Shown piece after piece: positions 60,876 through 64,000 of a DNA stretch of 64,000 nt. A program made the translations under genes and the position numbers. The notes under the pieces were generated by a model. It worked only from the letters and a program-made list of their open reading frames with translations. It was not told where the DNA came from and ran no database searches. Source of the stretch: Castellaniella hirudinis (GTDB lineage: Bacteria > Pseudomonadota > Gammaproteobacteria > Burkholderiales > Burkholderiaceae_B); contig NZ_JBHSDY010000005.1 of NCBI RefSeq assembly GCF_042651965.1, forward strand, positions 124,001 to 188,000. The letters are read 5' to 3'. Numbering within the stretch: position 1 is the first letter of the stretch; each line of letters begins with the position of its first letter.

Positions 60876-63005
60876 TCAGCGCCATTGATATTGCAACTGC
60901 ATGTCGATGGTGCGTTCACTGCCGTAGTAGCAGTAGAAGTCGCAAGCGCTGACGTAGGTCTTGTCGGCCAGGTTGCGCGCGTTCAACTGCACGGCCCAGT
61001 TGCGGTCGATCTGGTAGCGTGCCATCAGGTCGAGCAGGGTGTAGCTGGGCACGGTTTCGCCCGGGTAGTTTTTCTGATCGTTCGTCGAGCCGTTGTAGCG
61101 TACGCCGGCTGCGACCGTCAGTGCGCCGCCGCGAGGCATGTCGAAGCGGTGATCGACCCAGAGGCTGGCCTGGTGGCGAGGGATCAACGGCGTGCGGATG
61201 GTCCGTCCACCGTCGATGTCCTGGCGGGAGTGGTTGTAGGTGTAGCTGACCTTCAGGCCGGTGCGTGGCGTGATCCTGAAATCACCCTGCAGTTCCACGC
61301 CTTTGTTGGTGCGTTTGCCGCTCTGCGATTGGATGTTGGATGCGTCCGTGACGAGGGCGTTCTTTTCTTCGATGTCGAAATAGGCCAGGGTCACGGTGCC
61401 GTCCAGCCAGTCGGGCTCCAGCTTGATCCCGACTTCCTTCTGTTTCCCCTCGTAGGGCTGGTAGCCATTGCCGTGGCCGTCGGCGCCTGCGATGGGCTTG
61501 AAGGATTCGGAATAGCTGACGTAGGGGGAGACACCGTAGTCGCTGATGTACATGGCGCCGACGTTCACGCTGTTGTGGCTGGCGTCGTATCCGGCGATCG
61601 TCCCGCTGCTGAGGCTGTCACTTCTGGCACGGTCGTGCCGGATGCCGGCATTGAAGTTCCAGTGCGACCCGACCCGCGCCTGGGCGGAGGCGTACAAGCC
61701 CAGCTGGTTGGTATGCAGGTCGTAAGGGAGTGCGGTGACCGGGAAAGACTGGCCGTAGACCGGATCGAACATGTCCAGGTTCGGCGCCCAGCCGAAGCCG
61801 TTGTTGCGGCCAGAGGTGCTGGACTTCAGGTAGTCGATGCCGACGACGGGCAGGATCTCCACCGATTCGCCCAGGCGCACATGGCCTTTGATCCGGTTGT
61901 CGATGTAGTGGTTGCTGGTGCTGCCGTCGGTGAGCGAATAGCCGCGCAGCAGTTCGCGATTGTTGTCCGATGACCAGGCGAATACGTTGCGCTGGTCGAT
62001 GTCCAGGTGGGAATACTTGTAGTTCTGCGTGAAGGTCCAGTCCGGGCTCAGCTTGTGGCTGAACAGCCAGCCGGCGCTGATCTGCGTGCGCTTCAGATGG
62101 TCGAAACCAGGCTCGCCCGCGTTCAGCCGCCGATCGATCTTGCCGTAGGGAGTGTCGATGAGGGTGCCGTAGCCGGACAGGAAACCGTTGGTGGGGCGGC
62201 CGTCCTCGCGCTGGATGCTGGTGAGCAGCGTCAGGGACGTACGATCATTGAAGTCCATCGTCAGGCTGGGCGCCAGATAGTAGCTCTTCATGTCCGTTTC
62301 GCGCTGCATGCTGTCCGCGCGGCGAGCCTGGGCGACGATGCGGTAATAGACGTTGCCTGCCTCGTTGGCGATGCCGTTGTAGTCGATGCCCAGGCCCAGG
62401 CGGCCGCGATGGCCTGCCTCGGCGTTCATCAGCAGGGATTCTTCCTTGTGGGGCCGCTTGGTGACCAGGTTGACTGCGCCGCCGGTCTCGGATGCGCCGA
62501 ATTCCAGTGCGCTGGGGCCTTTCAGGACTTCAACCTGTTCAACGCCGAAGATCTCCGGTTTCCAGACGAAGAATCCGTTCGGGGTCGTCGGCGTGCCGTC
62601 CAGCGAGGTCGATGCGTCAAACCCCCGGATCTTGAACCATTCGACCTTGTTGTCCCCGCCGAAGGGTTCGCTGAGGATGCCCGCCTGGTATTGCAGGGCC
62701 TCGTCGAGCTTGCGTGCGCCCTGATTTTCGATGTCCTTGGCGCTGATCACGACGCTGGAATTGGGGGCGTAGAAGTCCAGGCTCTGCAGATCGCCGACGG
62801 AGCCGGTCACGGTGACGGCGCCGAGTTCCTTGACCGCCTGGCCGTTGCCGGCATTGGCCGCCTGGTCGGCGGTTGCGGCCGTCGAGCCGGCGGCGCCCGC
62901 GTTCGTTGCGGTGTTTTGCGCATGGCCGGGCGCCGAGGCCAGCGCGAGGCACCCGGTCGCGGCGAGCGCCGCCCAGGTCTTGGGTGAATGAATGGATTTC
63001 CGCAT
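60876..63005 (-). CDS. TonB-dependent ferrichrome-type receptor 3
   Basis: A 709-residue receptor, FhuA-like (hydroxamate) class. Signal peptide ends GHAQ; TonB box region LGAVTVTGS; plug VVISAKDIENQGARKLDEAL, EVLKGPSALEFGASETGGAV and NLVTKRPHKEES. The C-terminal YVSACDFYCYYGSERTI with paired Cys is typical of ferrichrome/hydroxamate receptors. The ATG at 63005 after AGGAAAG is preferred to 63158, which would read over the Fur box. Strong Fur box upstream. Confidence 0.9.
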   Translation of the reverse strand: MRKSIHSPKTWAALAATGCLALASAPGHAQNTATNAGAAGSTAATADQAANAGNGQAVKELGAVTVTGSVGDLQSLDFYAPNSSVVISAKDIENQGARKLDEALQYQAGILSEPFGGDNKVEWFKIRGFDASTSLDGTPTTPNGFFVWKPEIFGVEQVEVLKGPSALEFGASETGGAVNLVTKRPHKEESLLMNAEAGHRGRLGLGIDYNGIANEAGNVYYRIVAQARRADSMQRETDMKSYYLAPSLTMDFNDRTSLTLLTSIQREDGRPTNGFLSGYGTLIDTPYGKIDRRLNAGEPGFDHLKRTQISAGWLFSHKLSPDWTFTQNYKYSHLDIDQRNVFAWSSDNNRELLRGYSLTDGSTSNHYIDNRIKGHVRLGESVEILPVVGIDYLKSSTSGRNNGFGWAPNLDMFDPVYGQSFPVTALPYDLHTNQLGLYASAQARVGSHWNFNAGIRHDRARSDSLSSGTIAGYDASHNSVNVGAMYISDYGVSPYVSYSESFKPIAGADGHGNGYQPYEGKQKEVGIKLEPDWLDGTVTLAYFDIEEKNALVTDASNIQSQSGKRTNKGVELQGDFRITPRTGLKVSYTYNHSRQDIDGGRTIRTPLIPRHQASLWVDHRFDMPRGGALTVAAGVRYNGSTNDQKNYPGETVPSYTLLDLMARYQIDRNWAVQLNARNLADKTYVSACDFYCYYGSERTIDMQLQYQWR

Positions 63006-63154
63006 GTCTTTCCTGGTCGGTGGACGATGAAGGGAGCGGAAAGGGTGTGAAAGCCCCGCAGGTTTTCCGGGCCCGACGGCGGCTTCGCGCGAATTTCCCC
63101 TCTCTGGATCAGGCGTGTCTTGTAGACCTGTCCTGAATGAGGGATAAATTCTAA

Positions 63155-63173
63155 ACAATAATGATTATCAGTT
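63155..63173. promoter_or_regulatory. Fur box upstream of receptor 3
   Basis: ACAATAATGATTATCAGTT contains AATAATGATTATCA, nearly the core Fur consensus. Clearest of the three Fur sites in the window. It lies about 150 bases before the chosen start. Confidence 0.8.
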
Positions 63174-63247
63174 CAAATATTAAGTAAATTGTCAGATCGA
63201 CAGGCCTGGCGGTGGTGCGCCTGTGTTCGAGAGGGCGGTGCGTGATC

Positions 63248-63664
63248 TCAGCCGCCATCCGGCCGCTTGCGTGGTCGCCCGCCTTTGCGGCCATTGAGGC
63301 GCGCCGCCCGGGTCTTGGCCTCGGAGCGAGCTCGCCCGCCCGCCTGTCCGAGCAGGCTCGCCATCCAGCGGCGCGTGCCGAACAGCCCCTGGATCAGGGC
63401 GGGCACATATAAATCCGCGTCCAGATCCGGCCAGTGCAGCCCAGTGCCTTCCGGGCTGATTTCGATCCTGTCCAGGGAGGCCGGCGGCGCGTCCGCCAGC
63501 CCTTGCAGCAGATGAACCGAAATGGTCAGCTCGAGGCCGTGGCGCAGCGTGATGACGATCCGCCGTGAGGCGGCATCGTAACGCACGGCCTCGGCGTAGC
63601 CGGTGTCCGGGATGGGGTCATCATCGTCCGGGAGCGACGTGGGGAAGGTGTCAGAGATCGTCAT
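63248..63664 (-). CDS. DUF2442-family protein
   Basis: A 138-residue protein: AVRYDAASRRIVITLRHGLE, LTISVHLLQGLADAPPASLD, IEISPEGTGLHWPDLDADLY, the pattern of DUF2442, plus a basic C-terminal tail (RLNGRKGGRPRKRPDGG). DUF2442 genes are often paired with DUF4160 genes and viewed as possible toxin-antitoxin pairs. It overlaps the upstream DUF4160 gene by 14 bases. Confidence 0.85.
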   Translation of the reverse strand: MTISDTFPTSLPDDDDPIPDTGYAEAVRYDAASRRIVITLRHGLELTISVHLLQGLADAPPASLDRIEISPEGTGLHWPDLDADLYVPALIQGLFGTRRWMASLLGQAGGRARSEAKTRAARLNGRKGGRPRKRPDGG

Positions 63665-63899
63665 GGGTCATGCTCCAGTGCAGGCATAGCAGATGGGCGT
63701 GTGCTTCCAGCCGCTTGCGAATCCGGGACAGCGTGTGGTGCGCCAACCCGGCGATCCGGGCGGGCTCCGGTGGGCCATGCGGGCAATTGAGCCAGAACAC
63801 GGCCTCAGCGTCGTGGCCGATCACGTGGACGTGGGGCGGACGGTGATCATTGGGGTAGATCACGACACGCCAGCCTTCGAATCGCAGGATGGTAGCCAT
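63651..63899 (-). CDS. DUF4160-family protein
   Basis: An 82-residue protein beginning MATILRFEGWRVVIYPNDHR and PPHVHVIGHDAEAVFWLNC, the DUF4160 hallmark with its PPHxHxxG motif. Function not established; partner of DUF2442 in many genomes and a candidate toxin of the pair. Bases 63900-64000 hold no gene I can support beyond its promoter region. Confidence 0.85.
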   Translation of the reverse strand: MATILRFEGWRVVIYPNDHRPPHVHVIGHDAEAVFWLNCPHGPPEPARIAGLAHHTLSRIRKRLEAHAHLLCLHWSMTHDDL

Positions 63900-64000
63900 A
63901 GTTTATATAAACCCAAGCGGTTTGGATAGTAGCGAACATGCCAAACCACCAGCATGCCTGTGGGCATGCTGGATGGGGAGTCTATGGCGCGAGTTTGGTC

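Overview
The window looks like a chromosome segment of a GC-rich betaproteobacterium of the order Burkholderiales, most likely family Alcaligenaceae. The grounds are the gene order suhB/trmJ/cysE, lpxH-ppiB, cysS-alkA-accA-tilS-lysC, the complete 14-gene nuoA-N operon followed by a DUF2818 gene and serB, and paired Burkholderiales-type porins. Genus cannot be fixed from the sequence alone.

Layout. 1-12105 is core housekeeping: cysteine synthesis, tRNA modification, inositol monophosphatase, a TerC/CBS/CorC membrane protein, lipid A synthesis, a peptidyl-prolyl isomerase, CysS, a DNA glycosylase, AccA, TilS and aspartokinase. A tRNA-Ser(GCU) gene at 12175-12267 is the left edge of an integrated element of about 8.3 kb (12268-20588). 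It carries an integrase, an excisionase-like gene, an AlpA-like regulator, a primase-polymerase/ATPase, a lipoprotein, an IS66 remnant and small unknown genes, so it resembles a phage satellite or small integrative element. 20746-30072 is mixed: a thioredoxin-like protein, a TetR/MFS pair with a clear operator, lipoproteins, an Ap4A phosphorylase-like protein, an orphan antitoxin, a SpmAB-like membrane protein, and tandem porins of which the second is frameshifted in a G7 tract. A decayed BrnT/BrnA locus and the tail of an Rpn-type gene (30370-31031) lie just ahead of nuoA.

31231-46390 is the respiratory complex I operon with a DUF2818 gene at its end, followed by an FMN-dependent 2-hydroxy-acid oxidase (reverse strand) and serB. 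The most unusual part is 48372-51426. Downstream of serB are three accessory modules in tandem: an Rpn-family nuclease, a HigBA-like toxin-antitoxin pair and a HicAB pair. All are on the reverse strand with their 3' ends against a copy of the serB 3' end. The last 70-79 bases of serB are repeated between modules, preceded at nearly constant distance by a second repeat of about 36 bases, which also occurs once at the far edge beside piuC. This looks like repeated acquisition of defence/stress cassettes at one hotspot that regenerates the serB end each time.

51440-63005 is an iron-acquisition region: a PiuC-type hydroxylase, three TonB-dependent siderophore receptors each with a Fur-box-like site upstream, an S9 oligopeptidase and an MFS transporter directly behind the third receptor. 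The window ends with a DUF4160/DUF2442 gene pair.
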